DNA of 64,000 nt from Bryoerythrophyllum caledonicum (Eukaryota; Streptophyta; Bryopsida; Pottiales; Pottiaceae). The position numbers and the translations under genes are program-made. The notes under the pieces are model-generated. The model had not been told where the DNA came from. It worked only from the letters and a program-made list of their open reading frames with translations, and made no database searches. Every line of letters begins with the position of its first letter. Position 1 is the first letter of the stretch. The DNA is taken from positions 17,451,173-17,515,172 of the forward strand of contig OZ020526.1 of assembly GCA_963971425.1 (NCBI GenBank), given 5' to 3'. This document shows positions 1-11,107 of this stretch, piece after piece.

Positions 1-1
1 T

Positions 2-316
2 GTGCCATATGTTGAGAACGATAGTGCCACGCCTTCTACACTGGAGTCGGACCTGTTTGCATCGTACGCATCTGCTCTGCTAAGTGATGAGTACACCAAC
101 GAAGATCTAGACAAGCTCTGGGGCTCTTTGGCAGACGATCCATTCCATATAGGCTGTCGAAGCGAAAACGAGAATGCAACGCTTGGAGAAGTATCTGCCT
201 ACAGCAACAATGAAGAGCATTCTCAGATTATTGACAGGTTCAATAATCAGGAGTTTCAGGATCGGTGGTGTCCAGATTGGAGCGATGCTCTGTTTCCAAC
301 ATTTCAGGGAACTTAG
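2..316 (+). CDS. C-terminal end of an unrecognised protein, 5' end outside window
   Basis: The frame is open from the window edge to TAG at 314-316 and gives about 104 residues. I do not recognise the family. The segment is acidic and rich in Ser/Asn, with aromatic-acidic clusters (DLDKLWGSLADDPF near the middle, WCPDWSDALFPTF just before the end). Such clusters resemble activation segments of plant transcription factors, for example the AHA motifs of heat-shock factors, but this is only a resemblance. It is probably the last exon of a gene entering from the left. No paralogous piece lies elsewhere in the window. Confidence 0.5.
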   Translation: MPYVENDSATPSTLESDLFASYASALLSDEYTNEDLDKLWGSLADDPFHIGCRSENENATLGEVSAYSNNEEHSQIIDRFNNQEFQDRWCPDWSDALFPTFQGT

Positions 317-1520
317 CTTCATTCATGTAAGTTCAATACCCTTTCAGAGCCCTCCTAGTATATACTTCAGATGCTGCTTTCTCAACCTCTTTAGGTCAGT
401 TTTGTTACAGCAACGCCTCAGTTCACCACAGTCGCTTCCTGACATGCCCTCCTTTCCCCTTCCCTTTCTCGAGAATCATTTGACGGTATTATATTTGTGC
501 ATACGAGAGTTCAACATTGTACATACTGTTATTTAGTGAAGAGATGTAGGACTTGTATTAAGTTCTAGAGTGGTTGTGTAGAGACCACAACCTGTTTTCC
601 ATTTGACAGCGGTAGTCTGCAACTGTACATACGAGAATTTTGTCCAAACAGGAATTTCTTCTGCCCTTCATAAAAACTGGGAAGATGAACCATTTGAGAA
701 TGTATCTTATTTTAAGCTTATATTAGATGATGTGGTAAAAATTTTGTGAATTTTGGTCGTACCGATTGAAAGATAATTGCACTCCATGTGAACTTTTTTG
801 TCCCCCAAATGGTCCAAATAGCTGTTGGCATGTCGTCCTTGACTTGTCCTCCTTGTCATATAGCATTTGGTGTCTTGATAAGTGACACTATTCATCTATA
901 CTTATGCTACACCATTTGTTGTGTGTAGTGTAGATTTGTTATTGATGTGCATCATCTATGCTAATTTGTATCAAGCACATGCATGTCAAGTTGTGATTGG
1001 GTATACGTTTTCAAGAAAGTGTGTGAGTCAACAATGGCCTATAAATTACGAATTTGTGTAGGAACTCAAACTACTCTAGTCCACAATATTGAGTGAATGG
1101 TGTAGTATATATGTATTTCACTTAAAGTACCTTGTTTGACAAATCAATATGTTATTGATGTTCAGTGTTGGTGACACTTGTACCTTGATTGGCAATCAAT
1201 ATTTGAATAAGACAATTAAACTATACCACACTATTTCTCATTTTTAGAGCAATTGTCAACAACAGATATATTTATTTTATGCAAAGTGAATATTTTTATC
1301 AATCAAACATATGAATGTTTTTATGTAATTAATACCAAAATCTTTGATCTTTATCAAAATATCTTGAACCGACTGTAAATGTATAACCAAGTATAAAAAT
1401 TTATTATGACTCATATCATTGGAGATTTTTGAATAGAAGTGATGAACATCTGTGAATGTCAATACATGCAATTTCTGCATCAACTTGAGAGACAAATAGA
1501 GGAATTATATCACAAATTTT
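317..1520. other. 3' flank, AT-rich, no gene seen
   Basis: Follows the stop codon of the partial gene and probably begins with its 3' UTR. Short open frames occur on both strands but none resembles a known protein or has splice support. No tRNA, rRNA or clear repeat was seen. Confidence 0.5.
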
Positions 1521-2990
1521 ATGTGCAAAGACTATGATCATCTACCATACAATTTGGAAAACAATTTGAATAATAAGAAACAACCCATAATGGCGTACTC
1601 ACCCTATTTGCCAATTTTTCCAAAACCTCCAAAATTCCCAAATTCCACAACCACCCCCTCCCTTCATGATATTGCACTAATTGTAAAAAATGCCAACAAA
1701 CACGCTAGAAAAAGAACTACCAAATATACTAAAGAAAACATTTGAAAAGCCATCTCTATATTCAGAAAATAATACAAAACTAACCCTAAGAAAATCAATA
1801 GAAAAGTCTTCAAAACAATGAGTCTCCACCACTAGATTGTATCACCAGCCAAAATAACAATTTCTTAACTAGTCTAGACAACATTACAAATGAATATACA
1901 ACCAACAAACAAAAAATAACATACCACATGTGCCCACATGTAATTATTTACTCGACCACCCCCCAACATGTACTTGTGGGGCAAGGCAATACCTATAGCA
2001 CAACCTTAACGCCTTTAATATAGATAAACGTGGGAAACCACAAATTCCCTTATACGGCTAATTTAATTGCGCTACATACAACACGTGTTCAAAAATCTAG
2101 GAAATAACAAAGGGCCAAGACCATATTACATTCCAAATCCCATTCCCAAACTCATATCCCCAAGATTCCATGAATTCATCTTTTTTTTTCTCTTCACTAC
2201 AAATAAAAACAAATCTCTGCCTCATGGAAAACCAATTCTACGGTTCTACTATACAAAAAAGGTGAACCTTCAATGTTGCCCAATCAGTGACCAATTGCCT
2301 TGGTTAAACCCATCAATAAACTCATTTAAAATGCATTTGGCTCTATAGATCAAGGAAGGTTACTAGCAATTATGTTTGTCCTTGAATATCCCACGGACGT
2401 AGTTGCACTTGTTGAAAACATCTGCTTTCAATCTTCCACCTCACATGTTGGAGAATTTTTCAGAAGAATTCGTCCCACTCCATTCAACGTGGAACCATAC
2501 AAGGTGATACTTCAATCCCATATTTTTTCATCATCTTGAATTTAGAACCATGATCAAGATGGCTACATAGGGGAAATAATGGCTACACCTTTGGAACATC
2601 ACAAATTATCATAAACTTGGCTGCTTACGTCAATGACCTTCCTGCTATAGTCAATAAACTTCAATCACTACAAATCCAACTTAATAAAATTGACAAATTT
2701 TGTGATTGGACTCGTACGGATGTTGGTGTCCAAAAATGTGCTGCCACGGAATGTTCAAATATATCCAAAATGAATCCCACCACATTTAAAGCTTTAATGG
2801 AAGCCACCAATATAAAATATTCTAACCAACCTATTCCTATACTACACCAAAATGAACAATACGTGTATTTAGGGACAAATCTTGTCCCCTCACTTAAATG
2901 GAAGATCCAAATTCACATCACAACTACAAAACTCACTAAACAATGTAAAGAAAAAATATCATCCCTAGCCACTATGAAATAAAAAATAAA
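1521..2990 (+). mobile_element. Decayed non-LTR retrotransposon (LINE), reverse-transcriptase part
   Basis: Broken frames on the + strand read, in order, as the region before and within a LINE reverse transcriptase. Seen are a linker with KYTKENI (near 1725-1743), a short Cys motif TCTCG (near 1967), a fingers-like NLGNNKGP (near 2090), a relic of the GDT..P.FI palm segment (near 2510), AYVNDLP where active elements carry A/YxDDL (near 2620), and a long tail through LQIQLNKIDKFCDW and YVYLGTNLVPSLKW to about 2982. The second catalytic Asp of the YxDD box is replaced by Asn, and many stops and frameshifts interrupt it, so it is dead. The RNase H and C-terminal parts of what seems the same family appear separately at 55725-58060. 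Confidence 0.75.
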
Positions 2991-3339
2991 AATGGTAGAC
3001 ACAAGTACTTAGACACGAAATAGCCAACTGCACACCATCAACTACACAACATGCCAATGGCAAATCCAAAACTTGACAACCATTTCTTAGACAACATTGC
3101 ATTGTTTGATTACAGCACAATGATTATTTTTGAGATTCACTTACTAATTGTAGATTGAACGTTCCGCTTACCTACTTCAACATCATGTATTGTTTGCTCA
3201 ATGTTCAACTTCTGTGCGTATGGCACAATCTTTTTGCTTGAGCCGATTATAGTGAGCTTGAGAGGTTTTGTTTAAACAACAGACATTTTAGCTTTTTGAA
3301 AGGCCTGTGAGTAGAGTGGAGGTAAAGAGAAGGACAAGA

Positions 3340-3960
3340 GGTTGTGTAACGATCACAAAGACTTTTATTTCTACATCTAACCGTAAAATCTAAATTAAAG
3401 CTCACTAAGTAATGTTCTCACAAAATTTAATAAATATTGACCGCACAAATTGAATGATTATAGTGTGTGTTAGTAGAGAAAATTGTTCATTCTTCTCCCT
3501 ACTTTGAGTGAAGCAACAAACTTTGACTTTGCTTGATTTGAAGCTTTTGCACTACACAAGATCTAGATTCTTTACCATCTTGTCAAGCATGAAGTTAGTT
3601 CCTTGTACACCAATTTTTAGAGGTAGAAGAAGGGTGCAACGTAATCAAAACAATTGTGCGATGAGCGGAGGTTCTAAAATTACCAATTTGCATTTTTTTT
3701 GGTGAACTAAATATGTATTATAATGAAAATCCAAATAGTTGATAAGAATTTTTACAACACATCTTGTAGTGGAAAAAATAAAAATTATAAAATACAAAGA
3801 TCTCTAAATTTTATGTCAAAAAGAAGAAGTTTTTTTAGTCCTTGCCGGACAATTCGTGATAAATGTTTGACTTGGGTTCATTTGCTATTTTTCACTAAAG
3901 ACAAGACTTATTTTTGACAACATGAAAGAAAATAATATTACTTGCCATATCAAAAATCTT
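3340..3960 (+). repeat. Truncated copy of the ~940-bp TTAA-element family
   Basis: This AT-rich block aligns by eye with the interiors of 28970-29913 and 59596-60240 (same strand) and of 9666-10603 (opposite strand). Shared landmarks are a TTTGACTT..TTGCACTACACAAG stretch, ACACCAATTTTTAGAGG, AATCCAAATxGTxxATAAGAA, and TTTTTCACTAAAGACAAG. Neither TTAA-flanked terminus is clear, so the copy appears truncated on both sides. It has no credible coding capacity. Confidence 0.6.
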
Positions 3961-4258
3961 ACATTTGACTGATATTCTAGCAATAGCATACAAAAGTTAT
4001 ATTCCTTATTTTAAAATATCCAAATAAAATTAGTTATATGAATCTAATATTTCTTTTATACAACCAAAATCAAATATTGATTAGTTTATATTTTGAATAT
4101 TTTATACTACTATTTGATCATACAAAGACAATATAAGTTCAACATAAATACAATATCCTTTGTCTGATTTATATTATTACTGTAGAGAACTATTACGATA
4201 CAATAAAAAAATTTAACTGGTCAAAATATCACATACAAATTATGTCCAACCTTTTTAC

Positions 4259-4387
4259 AATTTAAAGTCGGGCTGGCTATGGTTGATGAAAAGTCTACAA
4301 GCATAGTAGATGATATTCTACTTTGATAAATGATAAATGATAAATCTATTACCTTCGTAAATTTGACCATAGCCAGCCCGGCTTTAA
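4259..4387. repeat. Short inverted repeat, hairpin MITE-like
   Basis: The left arm TTTAAAGTCGGGCTGGCTATGG (written here as TTTAAAGTCGGG plus CTGGCTATGG) is repeated inverted on the right, ending at GGCTTTAAA, with one mismatch. The loop is about 80 bp. The arms would form a stable hairpin. A tiny decayed MITE is the likeliest source; a small-RNA precursor is a less likely alternative. Confidence 0.5.
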
Positions 4388-4616
4388 AAAGTGAACCCTT
4401 ACACGTCATTCGGGAACCGTATATACAAGCATGTATTTTACTCTGTAAAATATATAAAAGTATTGATATTGGGCAAGAATTACACTTTAAATGGATTGAA
4501 GATTCTTCAACTAACATCTTTCATTTGGAGGTCATTTCAATATCTCAACCTTATTGTGTTCAAATACAACACTATAGATGTAGAATACTATGGCCACCAT
4601 CGGCACCTTTTGACGT

Positions 4617-5333
4617 TTAACCCTTTACCGCCGAGTTATGTTTCTAAAATAACCAAGATTTCTGCAAAAAAAAAAGTTTGAACCAGATTTGATGGAAATG
4701 CAATGCCTGTTATTAATATCTAACCTTACAAAATTGAATTTAACCCATAACATAAACTTTGGGGAAATTTTACACAACATCCAACTGTTGATGGAATAGA
4801 TTATAGTGTTTAAAGTTACCGTATATTGGTAGTGAAAACTGTGGATTTTGGAGGGTGTACTACTTTAACCATCAATAGATTCTTGCAAGAATTTGTTTAC
4901 TTCGAATAAGAGCAGTGTACATGTGCACTAGGTTGATAGCTTCGCATTGACATATCACATGTGAAGAACATATTTCTACACAATTATTGGTGATTTTTTT
5001 GCTTTTTTCTACTTGATTGTATACAAAAATGTTCCAACCTTATACGAATTATAGCGGAAGTTTTGTATGTGAGGAGAGAGATTGACAATCACAAAACAAT
5101 GAAGAATGTCACAAAGTATGTGGCGTAGTACTCTCTATATTTTAGTGTATTTGATGTATTTTGTGTTGTATTCCTAGCTTTTCCAAGAGTTCTATAAATC
5201 CAAATCATGAACTGATTGTTGGAGAGTGAGTGCGCAAGTGTGAACCTTGTATCTCAAAGCCTAATTCCTCATGGATTTCATGCAAATTGAGTTTTAGCAC
5301 CTCCGGAGTCCCATTTCGGGCTTCCTGGGTTAA
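4617..5333. mobile_element. TTAA-flanked non-autonomous element, copy 1
   Basis: Flanked by TTAA at 4617-4620 and 5330-5333. The left end begins CCCTTTACCGCCGAG and the right end finishes in GGG, but the right inverted repeat is damaged. The interior aligns along its length with 33176-33968, for example the shared tracts ACATCCAACxGTTGATGGAA and TTGTGTTGTATTCCTAGCTT. About 709 bp, no coding capacity. TTAA targets with CCC..GGG ends are the hallmark of the piggyBac superfamily; assignment to it is inference because no transposase is present. Confidence 0.7.
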
Positions 5334-5485
5334 GGGTCAAACTCAAGAGGCATTGAGACAACATTGCTTCAATAATATTTTGTAAACCACTAAACATGTA
5401 CATTTTATTGAATGTAGACACGTATGCGCTCGCTCGTATGGGTTTTATATTGAAACCATATCGTTTTTGTATTGCTTCATGATTG

Positions 5486-5828
5486 AGGTAAGCCCCCCCA
5501 AAACCAACAAAAACCCATAGCCAACGCCTATAAAATTGGGGTATTTCCAACCCTCTTCCATCTCAACTGAGCTCCAAATGGAGGTTTGCTATTAGTCAAG
5601 ACCCTTACTTTTGGTCGTTGGTTATGGGGGGTACCTATTGCTGGCCACCCACTAAACATAACTTCACAGTTGGAAAATTCATAACTAATTCAGTTTTCAT
5701 CGAAAAAATATGTAATCACTTGGGTTGGAGTTGTAATCTTATTGGCTATCACTGTAAAACAATAGTATAATTATCTCCTCTCTCCATATACACACATTCC
5801 TTAACTTGTCGGTTTTGAACGCTTACCT
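5486..5828 (-). mobile_element. TA-type MITE, copy A, upstream of the 6255 gene
   Basis: Starts AGGTAAGCCCCCC and ends GCGCTTACCT-like (AACGCTTACCT), with TG/TA at the borders where the related copy has TA on both sides. The interior is the reverse complement of 27994-28346 nearly throughout, including TTAGTCAAGACC and CACTTGGGTTGGA. 343 bp and non-coding. It ends 427 bp before the ATG of the next gene, so it lies in or near its promoter. Confidence 0.75.
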
Positions 5829-5830
5829 TA

Positions 5831-6254
5831 TAGCTTTGCCTTCGATGTAACTGCTTCGAAAAAGACTGGCAACAATTGAGCGCGGGATTTGGGCGTCAAA
5901 TCGCGTTCACCAGGGTCCGAATTCCCGTCAACAGCGTCTCGAAATCTTCACCACGGCTACCACCGAGGAATCTAGGAAAAGGGAAGATTACCGACCCCCG
6001 GGCATTGGCCGTGTTCACCAGACACGGTCTGCGAGGCCGCTCCTTGTCTTCTGCGACTGGAATCTGCAGCTTCGCACGCTCTCCCTCGCCATCGCCAGCT
6101 CGCGAGTCAAGTCCCCTCCTCTTCACCCCCGCTTCCGTCAACTCCCCTGCTGTCGGTTACGTTTCGGCACAGATCCCCAAGCCTGCAGCACAACTGTCAT
6201 GGAGAGCGCTCCTTTTAAGGCCGTGGGGAGGTTTTTTGACGTCTGGGAGTCAAC
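5831..6254 (+). promoter_or_regulatory. GC-rich leader/promoter region of the 6255 gene
   Basis: Composition switches sharply from AT-rich MITE to GC-rich sequence near 5880, typical of a plant 5' UTR or first exon. No TATA box is convincing. Open frames here on both strands have no recognisable content. The start ATG at 6255 is preceded by GTCAAC, a good context (A at -3 region, G at +4). Confidence 0.4.
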
Positions 6255-8156
6255 ATGGCGAAGAAGCGGGATGGACTGGTGCCCAAGGGCGTCATGCGCC
6301 GGGAGGCCACTCAAGAGCTCGTGTGTGATGTGCGCTTCAAGCAGGGCCGTGTCAAGGGTAAGTTTCATGCGACGCAGATTGGGTCTTTGGAGGAGGGCGC
6401 ATTCTTCTATGATATCGTCAAGCTTTACGAGAGGAGGATATCCATGGGGGCTGGGAGTAGCGGGAAGGCTCGGCTTCTGGAGCTCAACTATCCGGACCTG
6501 TCCCCGACGCTGCAGCTGTGCGAGCTGCCTGTGGGCTTTGATATCAAGGGGAATCACAAGGAGCAGGTGCAGAGGCTCATCCTTGAGCAAGCGCGTCGGG
6601 CTGCGAGGGAGCTTCGTCAGAGCAAGGTGTGTCTTCCTTTCCAAGTCATGATTTCCGGTCGTTGTATCAAGCGTGTTACTTCTCATTGCTCAAGGTTGAG
6701 AGAGTTCTGTGCTCTACAGAATGAAGTCCGAGCCATGAGAAAATCGGCTTTGATGAAACTGTATGGTATGTTACAGAAGTGCTCCAGGCACATGGTGGAC
6801 AGCAGACAGAGCGCCTTGGATGACCCAATCTCGACTCATCAGAACGTGGTACCATTGCCTGTCGTAGTAGAAGACCAAATGAAGTTTTCTGGTGTGTGAA
6901 GAATCATTAATTTGCCGTAATTTTGTACAGCTTGATAGATACTTTACTGATCGATGAATGTAGCTGCACGTTTAGTAACTCAGTCCGGTTGAATTTCAGA
7001 GATGCATGCTTCTTCTCATGGCGTTCAAACAAGTCCATTCTCTCTTACATATCCGCACAACGATGACCGATTACAGAAAGCATGTGAACTGCTTGAATAT
7101 TGCCGGACTCAATACCTTTCGAGAGTTGCCGAGAGGAAGGACTTGGAAAGAAAGCTTGCAGGTGTGTTGATTCTTCAGCTGGACCTGTAACTCTACTCTG
7201 AACGATGATTAAGAACTGATGTGAGCACTGGCACGGCACCCCGAGGAATTATTTGATGAATCCCACAGTTGCTTCGCGGAACGATTCCACCAGTTTGCCT
7301 TAATACAACACCCAATTTTCATCTCTAGCTGCAGGTAGCAAAGAGGCTCTGGGATATATCAGCTTACCTGCAACCTCCAAACGTGAAGATTTCTGCAATT
7401 CCGTGGCGTTCATTAAACGTAACATCAAAAGAGATGGAGAGCTTTTCGGCCAACTTGAAAAATTGGAGCAAGCATATCAGTCAGAGCAATCGAAATGTTG
7501 GGAGCTGCGGAAGGGATTGCAAGGTATTTTACTGTAACTATTCCTTTCAGCTGTAAGAGTAAACTGGCCGCGTTCATTCCGCTGTAGTCCAAGCTTGAAA
7601 CTGAGTGTACAGTGGCGGCAATTGACTGATTTCTGTGTTTGCTAATCAGAGCATAACTTGAAGTCTATCGATGAAAGGCTGAATGAGAATGAAGCCGGGG
7701 AAGCATTGCATGTGATCAAAAGTATTAAAGAACTGCTTGTGGAAAGTCCCACGGACGTGCTGCAAAGTCCCTGGCTGCCCTTGTTCTTTAGCCCTCACAG
7801 CAATGGAGGTGAGTCATATATTTTCGCCTGGCACTTTTGCTTTGACAATTTCAACACTTAACATGTATATTATATTCTCGAATGATGTCAATTGTAGGAA
7901 TGGAATTAAAATTATGAGTGTTCCGAAACAGAACATTTATATATCTAACGAGCTTTTCTTTCCAAAACTAGTCATGGATCTGGAAGCTTCGTGGAAGCTA
8001 TCTTCAGTGTTTGCCTTTACACGGCTTGTGGACATGGACATGGACTTTTGTGGAATGCTGACGTTGGCTACTTCTTATATTGCATCAGGTGAGTGGAATT
8101 TGGAACTTGAGAACCTGCTAAAGATTCTGAGCAATTCTGCGTTTTCTCCAACGTAG
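6255..8156 (+). CDS. Putative divergent AP2/ERF-like domain protein
   Basis: Hand-built exons are 6255-6891, 7000-7161, 7335-7523, 7650-7808 and 7972-8156 (443 residues), all joined at phase 1 with GT..AG borders. Residues about 10-85 echo the AP2 pattern: KGV-RR, then VCDVRF where AP2 has VAEIR, then IGSLEEGAFFYDIVKLYERR where AP2 has LGTFxTAEEAARAYDxAA, then LELNYPD where AP2 has LNFP. The conserved AP2 tryptophans are missing, so DNA binding is uncertain. The rest is mostly charged helical sequence with no family I know. A strong donor at 8088/8089 (GCATCAG before GTGAGT) suggests the gene once continued, or still does; reading on reaches TAG at 8154-8156. A MITE sits upstream and a giant GAA tract 461 bp downstream. 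Confidence 0.55.
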
Positions 8157-8617
8157 TTAGCCAACCCAAACTGTTCGGTCATAGCTATTTTTGGAGAGTA
8201 TTAGTAGAGGCCTCACTGCAGGGTCGTCCAGATCAACACCCCAATCCTTGTGTGTCCACATTCACTTTTCCCAATTTTGTTTCGGCCGGCTGAATTGAAC
8301 TGTGGCCGTGTGTAATTCAACCATTCTTTTGGCTAGCCATAGCCACCCTTACAGGGATAATCACAAAGATATGCAAATGAAGGTAGTCGGGTCTTCTTAG
8401 GAGACCCCTCGTTGTAGTCCTCTAGGGACAATTCTTTGCATTCTCTTTGTATCATATCTAATTTTTTCTTCCTAAGCAAAGCTACCGTTCCATTTTCTCA
8501 CACCTCGTCTGTCCTAAATTTGTTAACATCTTCCAACTCAGAATATTCTTAAAAGTTAGGATGGAATATTCCAACTTTTGGATAGAAATCTACAAGATTT
8601 TGTTGATTGCAAATTTA

Positions 8618-9184
8618 GAAGAAGAAGAAGAAGAAGAAGAAGAAGAAGAAGAAGAAGAAGAAGAAGAAGAAGAAGAAGAAGAAGAAGAAGAAGAAGAAGA
8701 AGAAGAAGAAGAAGAAGAAGAAGAAGAAGAAGAAGAAGAAGAAGAAGAAGAAGAAGAAGAAGAAGAAGAAGAAGAAGAAGAAGAAGAAGAAGAAGAAGAA
8801 GAAGAAGAAGAAGAAGAAGAAGAAGAAGAAGAAGAAGAAGAAGAAGAAGAAGAAGAAGAAGAAGAAGAAGAAGAAGAAGAAGAAGAAGAAGAAGAAGAAG
8901 AAGAAGAAGAAGAAGAAGAAGAAGAAGAAGAAGAAGAAGAAGAAGAAGAAGAAGAAGAAGAAGAAGAAGAAGAAGAAGAAGAAGAAGAAGAAGAAGAAGA
9001 AGAAGAAGAAGAAGAAGAAGAAGAAGAAGAAGAAGAAGAAGAAGAAGAAGAAGAAGAAGAAGAAGAAGAAGAAGAAGAAGAAGAAGAAGAAGAAGAAGAA
9101 GAAGAAGAAGAAGAAGAAGAAGAAGAAGAAGAAGAAGAAGAAGAAGAAGAAGAAGAAGAAGAAGAAGAAGAAGAAGAAGAAGAA
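8618..9184 (+). repeat. Perfect (GAA)189 trinucleotide tract
   Basis: 567 bp of GAA without a single interruption, ending at AATGGG. The purine strand is the + strand, i.e. the sense strand of the gene ending at 8156. A small satellite of the motif lies at 9531-9541. Long GAA/TTC tracts can form triplex DNA and attract silencing (Friedreich ataxia FXN; IIL1 of Arabidopsis accession Bur-0). Poly-Glu and poly-Arg frames here are artefacts of the repeat. Confidence 0.98.
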
Positions 9185-9665
9185 TGGGTAGCTAAATAAA
9201 CCTTGTTATAGTGGTGTGCAGGTGTGATTGAACATAGGCTCTTTCAACTTGAGGTCATTCTAGATAAACAAAGTACGGTATCTAGTACAACTAATTTGTA
9301 ATTTTTTTTAAAAAAAGATTAATTTTTTTTGGAGTGTCTCTAAAATTTGAGGAATCTATTCCACGGGTTTTTTTAACAGTTCCAAAAAACACATTTTCTA
9401 TTATTATATTTATTATTGAATTTATAATCTTAAAAAGGTAAATATTCAAATGTTTTGTAGAGTATTACATATTTCACCACCTAAATTATGAATTATATAT
9501 GCTTGATGGGGTCATGATACCTTTGTCAAAGAAGAAGAAGAACTCTTGTCTCTAAAGTAGACCAGCGTGAATATAGTGTTTGTTCATTCTCTTCACTAAG
9601 CATATGGCCATGGGACAAAGGCTAGTGTAATAGAATACCTTTGTCATATTCAATAAATAGAATAA
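9185..9665. other. AT-rich spacer, no gene seen
   Basis: Poly-T and poly-A runs and no credible open frame. It separates the GAA tract from the next TTAA element. Confidence 0.5.
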
Positions 9666-10603
9666 CCCCTAAATGAAAAACTTCATGAAGTGGGCTTTTG
9701 CAAATCATGGGCATGCTCCCATGACTGCAATTTGTATTTGCAATTCTTGAAATTTTGTACAAAGATGCAATAGACAAGAGCTACTCCAAAATATAATTTT
9801 TTAATTTGCATTGGACCTATGGAAAAAAGGTTACGCCATCTTAAACAAAAACTTCTTGAGTACAGGCACATCGGGCAACTCCAAAACTTTTACTAGGACA
9901 CTCTTTCAAATGTGAGATTTTCAGTACTTCCAAGTAATATTATTTCCTTTCCACCTGTCAAAAAAATTCTTGTCTTTAGTGAAAAATAACATTTTAACTC
10001 AAGTCAAACACTTTCACACATTGTCACACATTCTCGGGCAAGGTACCAAAAAAACTTCTTCTTTTCCACATAAAACTTAGAGATCTTCATATTCATAGTT
10101 TTTAATTTTTCTACTATAAGGTGTGGTGTAAACCTTCTTGTTAACTATTTGGATTTTTATTCTAAAACATATCAAGTTCACAAAAGAAAAAAAAACGTAA
10201 TTGGCGGGTTTTTGAACCTCCACTCTTTGCACAATCTTTTTGAATATGCTACATCCCTTCTCTACCTCTAAAAATTGGTGCACAAGGAATTAATATGATC
10301 ATGCTTGACATGATGGTAACAAATTTAGACCTAATGTAGTGCAAAAAATGAACACCCAATGAAGTCAAAGTCTTCTGATTTACTCAACATTGGGAAGAAA
10401 ATGAAGCATTTGCTTGACTTCAAACAGTGTAATCTTTCTATCCCTGCGGTCAAATTTTATGAGTATGTTACTTAGTAAGTCTTAACCGAGATCCTACGGT
10501 TAAAAGTATAAAATGAAAGTCTTATTTTCCTTCCTTACCGATTGCACTAGAATCGACAGTCTTGAAGTGTTTCTCATGTGAAAGTGTCAAATTAATTTAG
10601 GGG
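9666..10603 (-). mobile_element. TTAA-type element of ~940 bp, copy 2
   Basis: Left flank ATAA (one base off TTAA) then CCCCTAAATG; right end TTTAGGGG followed by TTAA at 10604-10607. The interior is the reverse complement of 28970-29913, with matching tracts such as GTxAAAGTTTTTGGAGTTGCC and ACACCAATTTTTAGAGG. 938 bp against 944 bp for that copy. Non-coding, with degenerate ends. Ends 504 bp upstream of the nodulin-related gene. Confidence 0.7.
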
Positions 10604-10607
10604 TTAA

Positions 10608-11107
10608 AACATTTTGTGCAATATCGAAAACGAACTCATTATTGCAGCTTATTTCCAAAAATAAGCTTGATCATCCATCCATTTCCTCATCCCCGAATGC
10701 GTTCCCAAACCGTCACAAGCCCAAAATACCAACACTAACGAAGTCGCTGCCAGATTCCCTGTCCTCAAATCTAAGCCAGTGGTAGATTCTCGAACTTCCT
10801 TACTCCGGTAACCTAATAAATCTACCAGAATCCATCAACTCCGATCATAAAATCTCGGAAAATGTAGAGATACAAATGTCGCTCCTGAGCACCGTCACGG
10901 GTTTGAGTCTTCGTCACGGGAATCGTCGCTCACGTTTCTTGTGACAAACCTGGATCTCGAGATGTTTTAAGAGGGTTACAACGCGATTTTGTCATCTGCA
11001 TTGTGTGTGTGTCGAGTTCCCTCTCTTTTCTCGCAACCAGTACGTGACGAGATCGCAAGATCTGGTCAAAGTTGTCCGATCGTTGCAGTGTTAGCGGACG
11101 TGCGGAG
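10608..11107 (+). promoter_or_regulatory. Upstream region and leader of the nodulin-related gene
   Basis: The sequence turns GC-richer from about 10860. CGTCACGGG occurs twice (near 10893 and 10911), a possible but untested cis-element pair. No TATA box was clear. The ATG at 11108 follows GGAG and opens the only frame with the family's content. Confidence 0.35.

Noticed and set aside
8561..9199. Open frames of ~200 Glu or Arg residues
   Set aside because: Pure reading of the GAA tract; ordinary start context and no conserved flanks. Not a gene.
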